Shown here: positions 32,284 to 40,133 of the stretch, piece by piece
Layout of the letters: every line of letters begins with the position of its first letter
Position numbering within the stretch: position 1 is the stretch's first letter
Assembly: GCA_033558025.1 (NCBI GenBank)
Contig: JAUCEF010000105.1
Coordinates: 1-46,212 of the forward strand
Direction: 5' to 3'
Origin: Phytophthora sp. 'mugwort'
Lineage: Eukaryota > Oomycota > Peronosporomycetes > Peronosporales > Peronosporaceae
DNA length: 46,212 bases
Made by a program: the position numbers and the translations under genes
Notes under the pieces: generated by a model
What the model saw: only the letters and a program-made list of their open reading frames with translations
The model's database searches: none
Told to the model about the DNA's origin: nothing

Positions 32284-33036
32284 TTATTTTTTTTTCAAAT
32301 ATTCATTAATTAATTTTAAATTTAAATGAAAAGGATATAAAATTGTTTTATAAGAAGGTTCTTTAAAAAACATACCTGTTTTTATTTTTTTATTTCTATG
32401 TAAATAAGAAGTTATTAAAGGTTTTGATGGTTTTTTTTCACCTAAAATATAATAAATATTATTTTTATAAGAATATTTGTTATTTTTTTGATAAGGATAT
32501 TTATTATAACGTTTATAAGAAGAAGAATATTTATTCTTTTCTTGATTAAAATGCTGTTTATAAAATTTTTTATCTCCTTTCAAACTATTATTTTTTTGAA
32601 AATTTCTAGTTCTTTGAAAACCTTCATTTTTTTGAAAATTTCTATTTTTTTGAAAACCTTCATTTTTTTGAAAATTTCTATTTTTTTGAAAATTTCTATT
32701 TTTTTGAAAACCTTCATTTTTTTGAAAATTTCTATTTTTTTGAAAACCTTCATTTTTTTGAAAATTTCTATTTTTTTGAAAACCTTCATTTTTTTGAAAA
32801 TTTCTAGTTCTTTGAAAACCTTCATTTTTTTGAAAATTTCTAGTTCTTTGAAAATCTTCGTTTTTTTGAAAATTTCTAGTTCTTTGAAAATCTTCGTTTT
32901 TTTGAGAATTTTTATTTTTTTGAAAATTTCTATTTTTTTGAAAACCTTCGTTTTTTTGAGAATTTCTATTTTTTTGAAAACCCTCGTTTTTTTGAGAATT
33001 TTTATTTCTTTGAAAATTTTTATTATCCTTTTGCAT
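32284..33036 (-). CDS. Repeat-rich basic protein of 250 residues, function unknown
   Basis: I do not recognise this protein. Residues 8-150 consist of about two dozen six-residue repeats of the type F-Q-K-N-(E/R)-(G/N), grouped as 12-residue pairs such as NFQKNEGFQKNR, with variants TR, ED and NS. The C-terminal 95 residues are not repetitive, are Lys/Tyr-rich and contain ILGEKKPSKPLITSYLHRNK and ILYPFHLNLKLINEYLKKK. It starts two bases after the rps4 stop, so it sits at the end of the ribosomal-protein operon. A basic, possibly RNA-binding ribosome-associated role is a guess from context. The repeat part is open in other frames too because the unit is a multiple of three. Confidence 0.6.
   Translation of the reverse strand: MQKDNKNFQRNKNSQKNEGFQKNRNSQKNEGFQKNRNFQKNKNSQKNEDFQRTRNFQKNEDFQRTRNFQKNEGFQRTRNFQKNEGFQKNRNFQKNEGFQKNRNFQKNEGFQKNRNFQKNRNFQKNEGFQKNRNFQKNEGFQRTRNFQKNNSLKGDKKFYKQHFNQEKNKYSSSYKRYNKYPYQKNNKYSYKNNIYYILGEKKPSKPLITSYLHRNKKIKTGMFFKEPSYKTILYPFHLNLKLINEYLKKK
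32580..33030. repeat. 18/36-bp coding minisatellite
   Basis: On the + strand the unit reads as alternating TTTTTTTGAAAATTTCTA and TTTTTTTGAAAACCTTCA, giving an 18-bp period in 36-bp pairs. Sequence differences among units are mostly at the same two or three positions, so the array is old enough to vary but is kept in frame. Copy number is likely to differ between strains. Confidence 0.85.
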
Positions 33037-33038
33037 AT

Positions 33039-33501
33039 TTATTTAATAATATGAATAATATCACCTTTATGTAATATAAAATTAGATTTACTTATAATTT
33101 TATTATTAACCTTAATTTTTTTATGATTAATTAATTGTTTTGCTTGAAAAATAGTTTTAACTAATTTTAATCTTACAAGATTTATATCTAAGCGACTTTC
33201 TAATAAAATTACAAATTTTTTAAAGATATTTATTTTATTATCTTTTTTTTAATAATTTTTGAAATAAATTTTTTAATTGATATTCATGAATACATCCATA
33301 AAAATTCCGAAATTGTTGTTTTTCAAATAATCTTTTTTGAAAAAATTTTTTACGTTTTTCAGGTTTTATTTCTTTTCGATATCTTAATTTTTTTTTAAAT
33401 AAATTCCATTTTTTTGATTTTAATTTTAATAAGTTTAAATTTTTATGTATGTTCCTATTATTTTGAAAACATATTTTATTTCTCGGTCTTAATTTATTCA
33501 T
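33039..33501 (-). CDS. rps4: Ribosomal protein S4, frame broken at an A8 run
   Basis: The first 87 codons (from ATG at 33501) are basic and include an NFYGCIHEYQLKNL block as in S4. They end at a TAA shortly after a run of eight A on the coding strand (33243-33250). A second frame then encodes the S4 RNA-binding domain: LLESRLDINLVRLKL, QAKQLINHKKIKVN and LHKGDIIHII, ending at 33039. Removing one A joins both into about 153 residues. The two halves together are a short but plausible S4. Homopolymer miscall, programmed slippage or a real split gene are possible, the first most likely. Confidence 0.85.
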
Positions 33502-33509
33502 CTTATTTA

Positions 33510-34103
33510 TTAAAATATTTTACGTAATAAATACATTAAAGTATATATTGATTGAATATTTTTAGAATTCATTACTACAGGATAATTAATATTTTGTATA
33601 GTTTGACTTGTATTTACTAATGAAATAGTAGGAATTTTTAAAACAGAAAGTTCTTGATTTAAAAAAGTATCTTTTACAGAACTTTTTATAACTAAAATTA
33701 ATTTAATTTCATTTTCTTTTAATAAATAATTAATTATCTTATTAAATGTTGTATTCATAATTTTATTAGTAATTAAACCATTTACCCATTCTTTTGTAAA
33801 AAAAATGATATTTGGATTTTTTTTTATAAAAGATGTAGTTAATAAAAATTTAATTTCATTATCATTCCCTATTATTAAAATTTTTTCATTTTTTTTTAAT
33901 ATAATTTTAGTTAAATTAAATATACGTTTTAAAAAAAATGAAACATTTTTTAAATTAATTATAGTATAATCATGTCTACTTCCAAATATAAAAGATAATA
34001 ATTCTTTATTTGTATCTATTAAAGATTCTCCATACATATTTTTTGATTTAAATAATAAATTTAATAAAATATTATTATGTTTTTTTTTTTTTTTTTGTAT
34101 CAT
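33510..34103 (-). CDS. rps2: Ribosomal protein S2
   Basis: This 197-residue small-subunit protein is recognised by HDYTIINLKNV (the family's 'i.iIdl..t' block), EWVNGLITN (matching the RWlgGtLTN motif), and the C-terminal LKIPTISLVNTS with its conserved Pro/Leu/Asn. It is six bases from rpl6 and precedes rps4 in the same cluster. Confidence 0.88.
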   Translation of the reverse strand: MIQKKKKKHNNILLNLLFKSKNMYGESLIDTNKELLSFIFGSRHDYTIINLKNVSFFLKRIFNLTKIILKKNEKILIIGNDNEIKFLLTTSFIKKNPNIIFFTKEWVNGLITNKIMNTTFNKIINYLLKENEIKLILVIKSSVKDTFLNQELSVLKIPTISLVNTSQTIQNINYPVVMNSKNIQSIYTLMYLLRKIF

Positions 34104-34109
34104 ATTTAA

Positions 34110-34715
34110 TTATTTTTTACTTTTTTTTCCCTCTTTTTGTAAAATTTTTTCATTTTTTAATAATAAACCTTTTCCTTTATATGGTTCAGGTTTTTTATGA
34201 TTTTTAATATAATGTACAAATTGATGTAAAAAAATATAATCGATACTACTAAAAATTAAAGTATTTGTTTGATTAATAATTTCAATATTTAATGGAATTG
34301 GAATTCTAATATTATGACTAAAACCTAATTTTAAAATTAAAGTATTATTTTCAATAAAAGCTTTAAAACCTATACCTTTTAATATTAAATTAATTTTAAA
34401 ACCTTGTAAAACACCTTTTATTTTTATTTTTATTAATTTATTGTATAAATTTAAAATACTTTTTTTTTTTTTATTTTTATTAACAATAATTAATAATTTA
34501 TTTTTTTTTATAAAAAAATATAAATCATTAATTATTGTTAAAGATAATAAACCTAAAGATGTTTCAAAAAAAATTATTTTATTATTACTATAAATTTTTA
34601 AATCTGTTGGAAAAATAAAAGTTTTATCAATAAAAAATAAATTAATATTTCCTAAAGAACTTTTAAAAAAATTTTTATTTTTTAATTTAACATTTTTTTT
34701 TATTATTTTTATCAT
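34110..34715 (-). CDS. rpl6: Ribosomal protein L6
   Basis: This 201-residue large-subunit protein has the second-domain marks LILKLGFSHNIRIPIPLNIE and the C-terminal NHKKPEPYKGKGLLLKNEKI, which matches the family's 'r.pePYKGkGi' block. It lies between rps8 and rps2, as in bacterial spc order. Confidence 0.93.
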   Translation of the reverse strand: MIKIIKKNVKLKNKNFFKSSLGNINLFFIDKTFIFPTDLKIYSNNKIIFFETSLGLLSLTIINDLYFFIKKNKLLIIVNKNKKKKSILNLYNKLIKIKIKGVLQGFKINLILKGIGFKAFIENNTLILKLGFSHNIRIPIPLNIEIINQTNTLIFSSIDYIFLHQFVHYIKNHKKPEPYKGKGLLLKNEKILQKEGKKSKK

Positions 34716-34721
34716 AATTTT

Positions 34722-35102
34722 TTAAATAATTTTACAAATCAATTCACCACCAACATTTAATTTTTTAGCTTGTAAATCTGTTAAAATACCAATAGATGTT
34801 GAAAGAATATAAAATCCTGTTTTTTTTTTATATAAATCCTTATTAGCAATATATAAACGTTTTCCCGGTTTTGATAAACGTTTTATTTCAGTAATAACTG
34901 CTTTATTTTTTCTATATTTTAAATAAATCTCTAATTGATTTTTGGAATTTATCTTATAACTTTTTATAAAACCTTCTTTAATTAAGATATTTAAAATATT
35001 TATACTTTGTTTTGATTTTTGTTGTACTATTTTTGATTTTTTTACTAAATAACCATTTTTTATTTTTGAAAATAAATTGGAAAGAGTATCTGTTATAATC
35101 AT
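34722..35102 (-). CDS. rps8: Ribosomal protein S8
   Basis: This 126-residue 16S-binding protein shows LFSKIKNGYLVKKS near the N-terminus, ILIKEGFIKSYKI, LSKPGKRLYIANKDL and the diagnostic C-terminal GFYILSTSIGILTDLQAKKL followed by GGELICKI. The Ser-Thr-Ser block confirms S8. Confidence 0.95.
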   Translation of the reverse strand: MIITDTLSNLFSKIKNGYLVKKSKIVQQKSKQSINILNILIKEGFIKSYKINSKNQLEIYLKYRKNKAVITEIKRLSKPGKRLYIANKDLYKKKTGFYILSTSIGILTDLQAKKLNVGGELICKII

Positions 35103-35109
35103 AATTAAA

Positions 35110-35409
35110 TTACCAACTATATTTAGAAATACCGGGTAAAAACCCTTTTGATGCTAATTTACGTAATTGGATTCTGGATATTTTAAATAAACGATAAATA
35201 CTTTTAGAACGTCCAGTTAAAACACACACATTTTTAATTCTAGTAATTGATGAATTTTGATGGAAAAAAAACCACTTTTGTTGTAATTTCCATCTTAAAT
35301 TTTTTTCAATATTTAAATTTTTTGAAAGAATTTTTAAAGTTAATCTATTTTTTTCAAAATTTTTAAATAAATTACGTTGTTTAATATTTTTTTTAATTTT
35401 TTTTTGCAT
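35110..35409 (-). CDS. rps14: Ribosomal protein S14
   Basis: This 99-residue small-subunit protein ends with CVLTGRSKSIYRLFKISRIQ and LRKLASKGFLPGISKYSW, the universal S14 tail. It is the zinc-independent form: only one Cys is seen. The frame stays open upstream through trnA and trnK, but the ATG at 35409 is the proper start. Confidence 0.97.
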   Translation of the reverse strand: MQKKIKKNIKQRNLFKNFEKNRLTLKILSKNLNIEKNLRWKLQQKWFFFHQNSSITRIKNVCVLTGRSKSIYRLFKISRIQLRKLASKGFLPGISKYSW

Positions 35410-35435
35410 AAAATTATATTTAAGAAAGATAAATA

Positions 35436-35508
35436 TGGAGATAATCGGATTCGAACCGATAACATTATATTTGCAAAACATACTTTCTACCAGTTGAAAT
35501 ATATCCCC
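35436..35508 (-). tRNA. trnA: tRNA-Ala (TGC)
   Basis: The acceptor GGGGATA pairs with TATCTCC. The anticodon stem TATGT/ATATA encloses TTTGCAA, anticodon TGC. The discriminator is A. The 3' end is two bases from trnK. Confidence 0.92.
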
Positions 35509-35510
35509 AA

Positions 35511-35583
35511 TAAGTGTATTGGGATTTGAACCCAAGACCATCAGATTAAAAGTCCGGTGCTCTACCAGCTGAGCTATACACTT
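35511..35583 (-). tRNA. trnK: tRNA-Lys (TTT)
   Basis: Acceptor AAGTGTA pairs with TACACTT. The anticodon stem CCGGA/TCTGA encloses CTTTTAA, anticodon TTT. It lies between atp8 and trnA. Confidence 0.95.
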
Positions 35584-35593
35584 ATTTAAAAAA

Positions 35594-35986
35594 TTAATTA
35601 ATTCTTATAAAAATTTTATTTAATAATAAAAATTTTTTATTTAAAATATAATTAATTTTTTGTTTTAATATTTTATTAAAAATTGAAGTTTTTTGTATTT
35701 TAATATTTTGATTTTTTTTATAAATAGATAATTTTTTTGTTATAAATAACTCAAAATTAAAACAAAAAGTTTTATAAGAATTATTAAAAAAATAAATAAT
35801 ATTATTTTTTTCAAAATTAATTTGATTTTTTTTTTTATTATCAAAAATTATTTTTTTTTTTCTAAATTTTAAATTATAACAAATTTTAGGTAAAAAAAAA
35901 TAAGTAATAAAAAAATAAAAATTAAAAAAAAAAAATAAAAACCAAGAAACTTGATTAAAAAATGAAAATTGATCGAATTGTGGCAT
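35594..35986 (-). CDS. atp8: ATP synthase F0 subunit 8
   Basis: This 130-residue peripheral-stalk membrane protein has the family N-terminus MPQFDQFSFFNQVSWFLFFF with one membrane helix, followed by a long basic C-terminal tail of low complexity (Lys/Asn/Phe). The length is typical of protist and plant atp8 (ymf19). The tail is weakly conserved, so identification rests on the first 35 residues. Confidence 0.88.
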   Translation of the reverse strand: MPQFDQFSFFNQVSWFLFFFFNFYFFITYFFLPKICYNLKFRKKKIIFDNKKKNQINFEKNNIIYFFNNSYKTFCFNFELFITKKLSIYKKNQNIKIQKTSIFNKILKQKINYILNKKFLLLNKIFIRIN

Positions 35987-36047
35987 AATTTTATAATAAA
36001 TTTTTATTTCTTCAACATATATTTTTCTTGAAAGAACACTTTTATTT

Positions 36048-36716
36048 TTATTTTATTTTAAAATTATTATTTTTTATTTTTTGATTTTGAATAATAGTTT
36101 GAATATAAGAAAGTCTTGAAAATTCTTTTTTTGATTTTTTAAATATATTTAAATTATTAACTTTAAAATTTAAATATTTTAATTTATAACAATTAATTAA
36201 ACGTGTTGAATTAATTCTTCTTTTATAGAAACCTTTTTTATTATATTTATTAAAATAAAATTTTTTTTTATAATTTAAAGCATTATTTAAATTAATAGGT
36301 TTTATAGAAAAAATAAATCCTAAAATTGAAATAAAAATTTTTTTATTATTCCAATTTCCACCAAGTAAACGACCTTTTATTGAATTATTTTTTTTTATTA
36401 AAATATTTTGAAGCATTATTTTATTAAATTGATGTAATATATTATAAGTTAAATCATAATTAAATAATATAATATTTTCATATTTTATAGCAATTGTTGA
36501 AATTTTATCTATTTTTATTAAAGTAAAAGGTAAATAAATGTTTTCATAATTATTAAATTCAATTACATAAGATTCTAAATTTAAATTATTAAATAAAATT
36601 GGATTTTCAAATAAAATATTTTTTAATTTAAATTTTTTTTTTTTTAAATAATTATTTTTTAAAAATTGTTGATAATTTGATAAATTATTTGTTTTTTGTT
36701 TTTTTAATTTTTTCAT
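36048..36716 (-). CDS. Ribosomal-cluster ORF, possible S1-domain protein (rps1-like)
   Basis: This is a 222-residue basic protein. Near residues 112-138 lies SIKGRLLGGNWNNKKIFISI with LGFIFSIKPI, which resembles the strand pattern of an S1 domain (a 'G.v.GG..v.i.G..gF.P' core) as in mitochondrial Rps1. The flanks are Lys/Asn-rich. It lies among ribosomal genes, between trnI(CAT)/rpl16 and atp8. The S1 match is partial and by eye; it could be another ribosomal ORF or lineage-specific. Confidence 0.45.
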   Translation of the reverse strand: MKKLKKQKTNNLSNYQQFLKNNYLKKKKFKLKNILFENPILFNNLNLESYVIEFNNYENIYLPFTLIKIDKISTIAIKYENIILFNYDLTYNILHQFNKIMLQNILIKKNNSIKGRLLGGNWNNKKIFISILGFIFSIKPINLNNALNYKKKFYFNKYNKKGFYKRRINSTRLINCYKLKYLNFKVNNLNIFKKSKKEFSRLSYIQTIIQNQKIKNNNFKIK

Positions 36717-36737
36717 TTAAAATAAAAATTTTTTAAT

Positions 36738-36811
36738 TAGGCCTAGTAGGATTTGAACCTACAACTATACCGTTATGAGCGGTATGCTCTAACCAATTAA
36801 ACTATAAGCCT
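36738..36811 (-). tRNA. trnI: tRNA-Ile (CAT, lysidine type)
   Basis: Acceptor AGGCTTA pairs with TAGGCCT. The anticodon stem TACCG/CGGTA encloses CTCATAA, anticodon CAT. The third CAT tRNA of the genome is assigned to Ile for AUA codons because bacterial-type tRNA-Ile2 shares this D-arm and loop. C34 would be modified to lysidine by an imported enzyme. Confidence 0.8.
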
Positions 36812-36813
36812 AA

Positions 36814-37218
36814 TTATTTATAAATAAATTTTGTTTTAACCGGCAATTTATTAGAACCCGCTTTTAAAACTTTTTTTGCATTTTCTAATGAAATACCGCT
36901 AATTTCATATAAAATTTGACCTTTTTTAACTTTAGCAACCCAAAAAGAAACAGCACCTTTTCCTTTACCCATACGATTTTCTGTAGGTTTTGCTGTTACA
37001 GGTGTATCTGGAAAAACACGAATCCAAAGAAATCCTAATCGTTTCATTTTTCGAATAATTATTCGACGAGTTGCTTCTATTTGTCTTGATGTTAAACGTG
37101 TTTCTTTTAAAACTTTAATAGCATATTTACCATAAACAATATTATTACCTTTTGTTGTTTTACCTGTAAGTTTACTTTTAAATTGTTTTTTATATTTAGT
37201 TTTTTTTGGAAATAACAT
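36814..37218 (-). CDS. rpl16: Ribosomal protein L16
   Basis: This 134-residue large-subunit protein near the A-site shows GKYAIKVLKETRLTSRQIEA, IIIRKMKRLGFLWIRVFPD, PVTAKPTENRMGKGKG and AVSFWVAKVKKGQILYEI. It overlaps the rps3 3' end by 23 bases (37196-37218), as is common in mitochondrial S10 operons. Confidence 0.97.
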   Translation of the reverse strand: MLFPKKTKYKKQFKSKLTGKTTKGNNIVYGKYAIKVLKETRLTSRQIEATRRIIIRKMKRLGFLWIRVFPDTPVTAKPTENRMGKGKGAVSFWVAKVKKGQILYEISGISLENAKKVLKAGSNKLPVKTKFIYK

Positions 37219-38027
37219 AATTAGTATTTTTAATTCTTTGTTTTTTTAAAAATTTAGAATTTAATGTAGTTTTTAGTGGTTTAAAAAAAATCCATAATTT
37301 AATACTACAAATACCCGATGGTGTTTTAAATTCATTAAAATGATATTTAATATCATATTCTAAAGTATTTAATGGTATTTTTCCTTTTTGAAAAATTAGT
37401 TTTTTTTTACGTTTTGATTTATTTAAACGACCTTTAAATTGTAAACGATAACCAATAAAATTAGAAAATATTTTAAAAAATTCTTGAAGCATATTATCAA
37501 TATTATTAATAAATTTTTTATGTGTTTTTTTTTTTTTCTAATGTTTGTTTAATATAAAAAGTTATAATATTTATATTTTTAGTATAAAAAGCATAACTAA
37601 AATTATAAATCATTTTTTTAACATTTTTATTAATTCGATTATTTTTTCTTATTTTATCAAAAATTCTTTTTAAATTTTTTCGTAATTTAATTAATTCAAA
37701 AAATTGGACATTTTTGATAAATAATTTAATATTATTATTAATATAATATATATTTAAATATTTAATAATTTGATTATAAGATAATTTATAATATTTTTTT
37801 GCATTTTTTTGAATATAAACATATATATTTATATTATTTGATGTTTTTACTATATTTATATCTATTAATTTTAAATTTTTATAATTAAAAATATTTTGAA
37901 AATATTTTTTAATTTCTAAATCAAAATGCAATAAATTAGAATACTCATTATTATTAACAATCCATTGGGAATCCCAATTTTTTTTTTTATTTAATCTTAA
38001 ACTAATTGGTATAATTTTTTGACCCAT
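37196..38027 (-). CDS. rps3: Ribosomal protein S3, frame broken at an A13 run
   Basis: The first frame (from ATG at 38027) holds the N-terminus GQKIIPISLRLNKKKNWDSQ and the KH-region helices, and stops at 37518, just after a run of 13 A on the coding strand (37525-37537). The second frame carries the C-terminal domain with GYRLQFKGRLNKSKRKKK and GKIPLNTLEYDIKYHF, ending at 37196. Deleting one A joins them into about 276 residues. The family is normally one gene, so a homopolymer miscall is likely. A real slippage site cannot be excluded. Confidence 0.9.
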
Positions 38028-38030
38028 AAT

Positions 38031-38267
38031 TTATTTTTTTTTTTTATATATATGTTTTTTTCGTGTATTAATAAATTCACCAAATTTAAAACCAATCATT
38101 TTATCATTTATTTCCAAATTAATAAATATTTTACCATTATAAATACTTACAGAATGATTACTATATTCAGGTAATATTGTTAAATTTTTATTAGTTATTT
38201 TTATCCATTGTTTTTTTTTTAATAAATTAACTTTAAAAAATGGACCTTTATATTTACTTCTAGACAT
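38031..38267 (-). CDS. rps19: Ribosomal protein S19
   Basis: This 78-residue small-subunit protein shows SRSKYKGPFF at the N-terminus and TILPEYSNHSVSIYNGK and MIGFKFGEFINTRK, the universal S19 pattern. It has a three-base gap to rpl2 and a three-base gap to rps3, keeping the S10 operon order. Confidence 0.95.
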   Translation of the reverse strand: MSRSKYKGPFFKVNLLKKKQWIKITNKNLTILPEYSNHSVSIYNGKIFINLEINDKMIGFKFGEFINTRKKHIYKKKK

Positions 38268-38270
38268 AAT

Positions 38271-39077
38271 TTATTTAATAATTAATTTTTTTTTTGTTTT
38301 TTTACGTGTAGGCTTTCCTTTAGTTATTTTACCTTGTGGTGTTACAGAAGGTCGCCCTCCACTTGTTTTACCCTCACCACCACCATGTGGATGATCGACA
38401 GGATTTTTTGCTACACCACGTACAGAAGGTCGTCTATTTAACCAACGTGAACGCCCAGCTTTACCTAATTTAATTTTTTTATGATTAATATTAGATACAA
38501 CACCTAATGTTGCATAACAAGTTAATAAAATTAATTTTAATTCACCAGAATTTAAACGAATTCGAGCGTATTTATTATCAATTTTTTGAATTAATTGTGC
38601 AGATGTTCCAGCACTTCTTATTAATTTTCCTCTAGATTTTGGATATAAACTAATATTATGAATTAAACTACCAATTGGTATATTTTGTAATGGTAAAGCA
38701 TTACCTACTTTTAATTCAGCATTAGGTGAACTTTTTATATATTGATTAATTTTTAAACCTTCCGGTGCTAAAATTAAATAAGATTTAGAATTGTTTTTAA
38801 TATAAGCGATATTTGCGGAACGATTAGGATCATATAAAATTTTAATAATATAACCTTCAATATTTTTAGATCTATTAAAATCAATTATTCTATATAAACG
38901 TTTATGTCCACCACCGCGATGTTTTATAGTTATTTTACCTTGATTATTTTTACCATTAGCACGTTGAAAACCTTTTGTTAAAGATTTAATTTTAAAAATT
39001 TTAGTTAAATTATCTTTTTTTAATAAAAATGTTTGACGTTGTGATGGTGTTATAGGTTTTATTTTTTTTTCTATCAT
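38271..39077 (-). CDS. rpl2: Ribosomal protein L2
   Basis: This 268-residue large-subunit protein near the peptidyl-transferase centre shows GRITIKHRGGGHKRLYR-like sequence near residues 47-63. The C-terminus has SVRGVAKNPVDHPHGGGEGK with the catalytic-site His-rich loop, then GRPSVTPQGK. It is the first gene of the - strand ribosomal operon, divergent from rps13 with only 28 bases between. Confidence 0.97.
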   Translation of the reverse strand: MIEKKIKPITPSQRQTFLLKKDNLTKIFKIKSLTKGFQRANGKNNQGKITIKHRGGGHKRLYRIIDFNRSKNIEGYIIKILYDPNRSANIAYIKNNSKSYLILAPEGLKINQYIKSSPNAELKVGNALPLQNIPIGSLIHNISLYPKSRGKLIRSAGTSAQLIQKIDNKYARIRLNSGELKLILLTCYATLGVVSNINHKKIKLGKAGRSRWLNRRPSVRGVAKNPVDHPHGGGEGKTSGGRPSVTPQGKITKGKPTRKKTKKKLIIK

Positions 39078-39105
39078 TTTATATGGTATATAGATAAAAT
39101 CTATT
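39078..39105. promoter_or_regulatory. 28-bp divergent gap between rpl2 and rps13
   Basis: Both flanking genes read outward from this gap, so a bidirectional promoter is likely here or just inside the genes. TATATGGTATATA at 39080-39092 matches 12 of 13 bases of a sequence in the nad2/nad7 divergent gap. The role is inferred from position. Confidence 0.4.
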
Positions 39106-39540
39106 ATGTTATATATTTTTAATAAAACAATTTCAGATTCAAAAAGTATTTTATATTCATTAACTATATTATATGGTATTAATGAATTTCAATCCAAGAA
39201 AATTTGTAAAAATATAGGAATTAATCCTCAAATCACCCTTAATAAACTTAAAAACAACCATGTAAACCGACTGGTTAATTATATTAATAAAAATTTAAAA
39301 GTTGAACAACTTTTAAAAAAAATTAAAACTGAAAGATTAAATGAATTAGTAGAAATTAAAAGTAATCGTGGAATTAGACAAAGTCAGGGATTACCTGTTA
39401 GAGGACAACGTACTCATACAAATTCAAAAACATCTAAAAAATTAAAAAAAATTTTTATTCAAAAACGTATTTCACGTAATAAACGACCATTTAAAAGTCA
39501 AAAAAAAGAAAAAAAGATAAAGTTATTATTCTATGAATAA
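39106..39540 (+). CDS. rps13: Ribosomal protein S13
   Basis: This 144-residue small-subunit head protein shows ILYGINEFQSKKICKNIGIN and the C-terminal RGIRQSQGLPVRGQRTHTNS block, with the mitochondrial/bacterial S13 signature of Arg-Gly-Gln-Arg-Thr. It overlaps rps11 by eight bases. Confidence 0.95.
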   Translation: MLYIFNKTISDSKSILYSLTILYGINEFQSKKICKNIGINPQITLNKLKNNHVNRLVNYINKNLKVEQLLKKIKTERLNELVEIKSNRGIRQSQGLPVRGQRTHTNSKTSKKLKKIFIQKRISRNKRPFKSQKKEKKIKLLFYE

Positions 39541-39979
39541 AAATAAATATAATTTTAAAAATAAATTTAAAAAAAAAATAAATTTAAAAAAAAAAAATCC
39601 TTTAATTTTAACAAATTTACATATTACAGCAAATTTAAAAAATACTATTATAAGTTTAACAACTTATAAAGGAAATCTTTTAAAACAATGGTCTACAAAA
39701 TCATTAAAAAAAACACGTTTTAAAAAAAATACACCATATAATGTTCAATTAATTGTATATAAAATTAATAAATATCTTCAATTAAAAAAAATAAAAAAAT
39801 TAAAAATTTATTTACATGGTACTGGTTTAGGTCGATATAATGTTTTAAAAAATATAAAAAATAAAAAAATTAAAATAAAATATATTTTAGATAAAACAAC
39901 AAAACCTTTTAATGGTTGTAGATTAAAAAAAACAAAAAAGACGTTAATTTTAATATGGATAGGTGATCGAGTGGTTTAA
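39533..39979 (+). CDS. rps11: Ribosomal protein S11
   Basis: This 148-residue platform protein has a Lys-rich N-terminus, then LHITANLKNTIISLTTYKGN, TPYNVQLIVYK, LHGTGLGRYNVLKNI and TKPFNGCRLKKTKK. Its last seven codons overlap the 5' end of trnS (39957-39979), so mRNA and tRNA compete for the same bases in the precursor. Confidence 0.92.
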   Translation: MNKNKYNFKNKFKKKINLKKKNPLILTNLHITANLKNTIISLTTYKGNLLKQWSTKSLKKTRFKKNTPYNVQLIVYKINKYLQLKKIKKLKIYLHGTGLGRYNVLKNIKNKKIKIKYILDKTTKPFNGCRLKKTKKTLILIWIGDRVV

Positions 39980-40041
39980 GGTGTCAGTCTTGAAAACTGA
40001 AGTATGTAATAATACCGTGGGTTCAAATCCCACTCTATCCT
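39957..40041 (+). tRNA. trnS: tRNA-Ser (TGA)
   Basis: This is a class II tRNA with acceptor GGATAGG, anticodon loop CTTGAAA (anticodon TGA) and a long variable arm. The 5' half overlaps the end of rps11 by 23 bases, an arrangement that needs alternative processing of the shared transcript. Confidence 0.94.
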
Positions 40042-40045
40042 TTAA

Positions 40046-40116
40046 AAGCTAGAGACGGATTCGAACCGTCATTAAAGGATTTGCAGTCCTTTACATTACC
40101 TTTATGTTATCTAGCC
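40046..40116 (-). tRNA. trnC: tRNA-Cys (GCA)
   Basis: The acceptor GGCTAGA pairs with TCTAGCT with one G-T pair. The anticodon stem AAGGA/TCCTT encloses CTGCAAA, anticodon GCA. It lies opposite to its neighbours, between trnS and the probable rpl31. Confidence 0.94.
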
Positions 40117-40133
40117 AAAATAAATTATATTAT

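Noticed and set aside
32488..33054. 188-codon open frame on the + strand opposite the repeat-rich ORF, and an 81-codon frame on the - strand
   Set aside because: The repeat unit is a multiple of three, so several frames stay open. The predicted products are monotonous Phe/Leu/Lys/Ile strings with no non-repetitive domain.
35410..35541. Upstream extension of rps14
   Set aside because: It reads through trnA and part of trnK; the ATG at 35409 fits.
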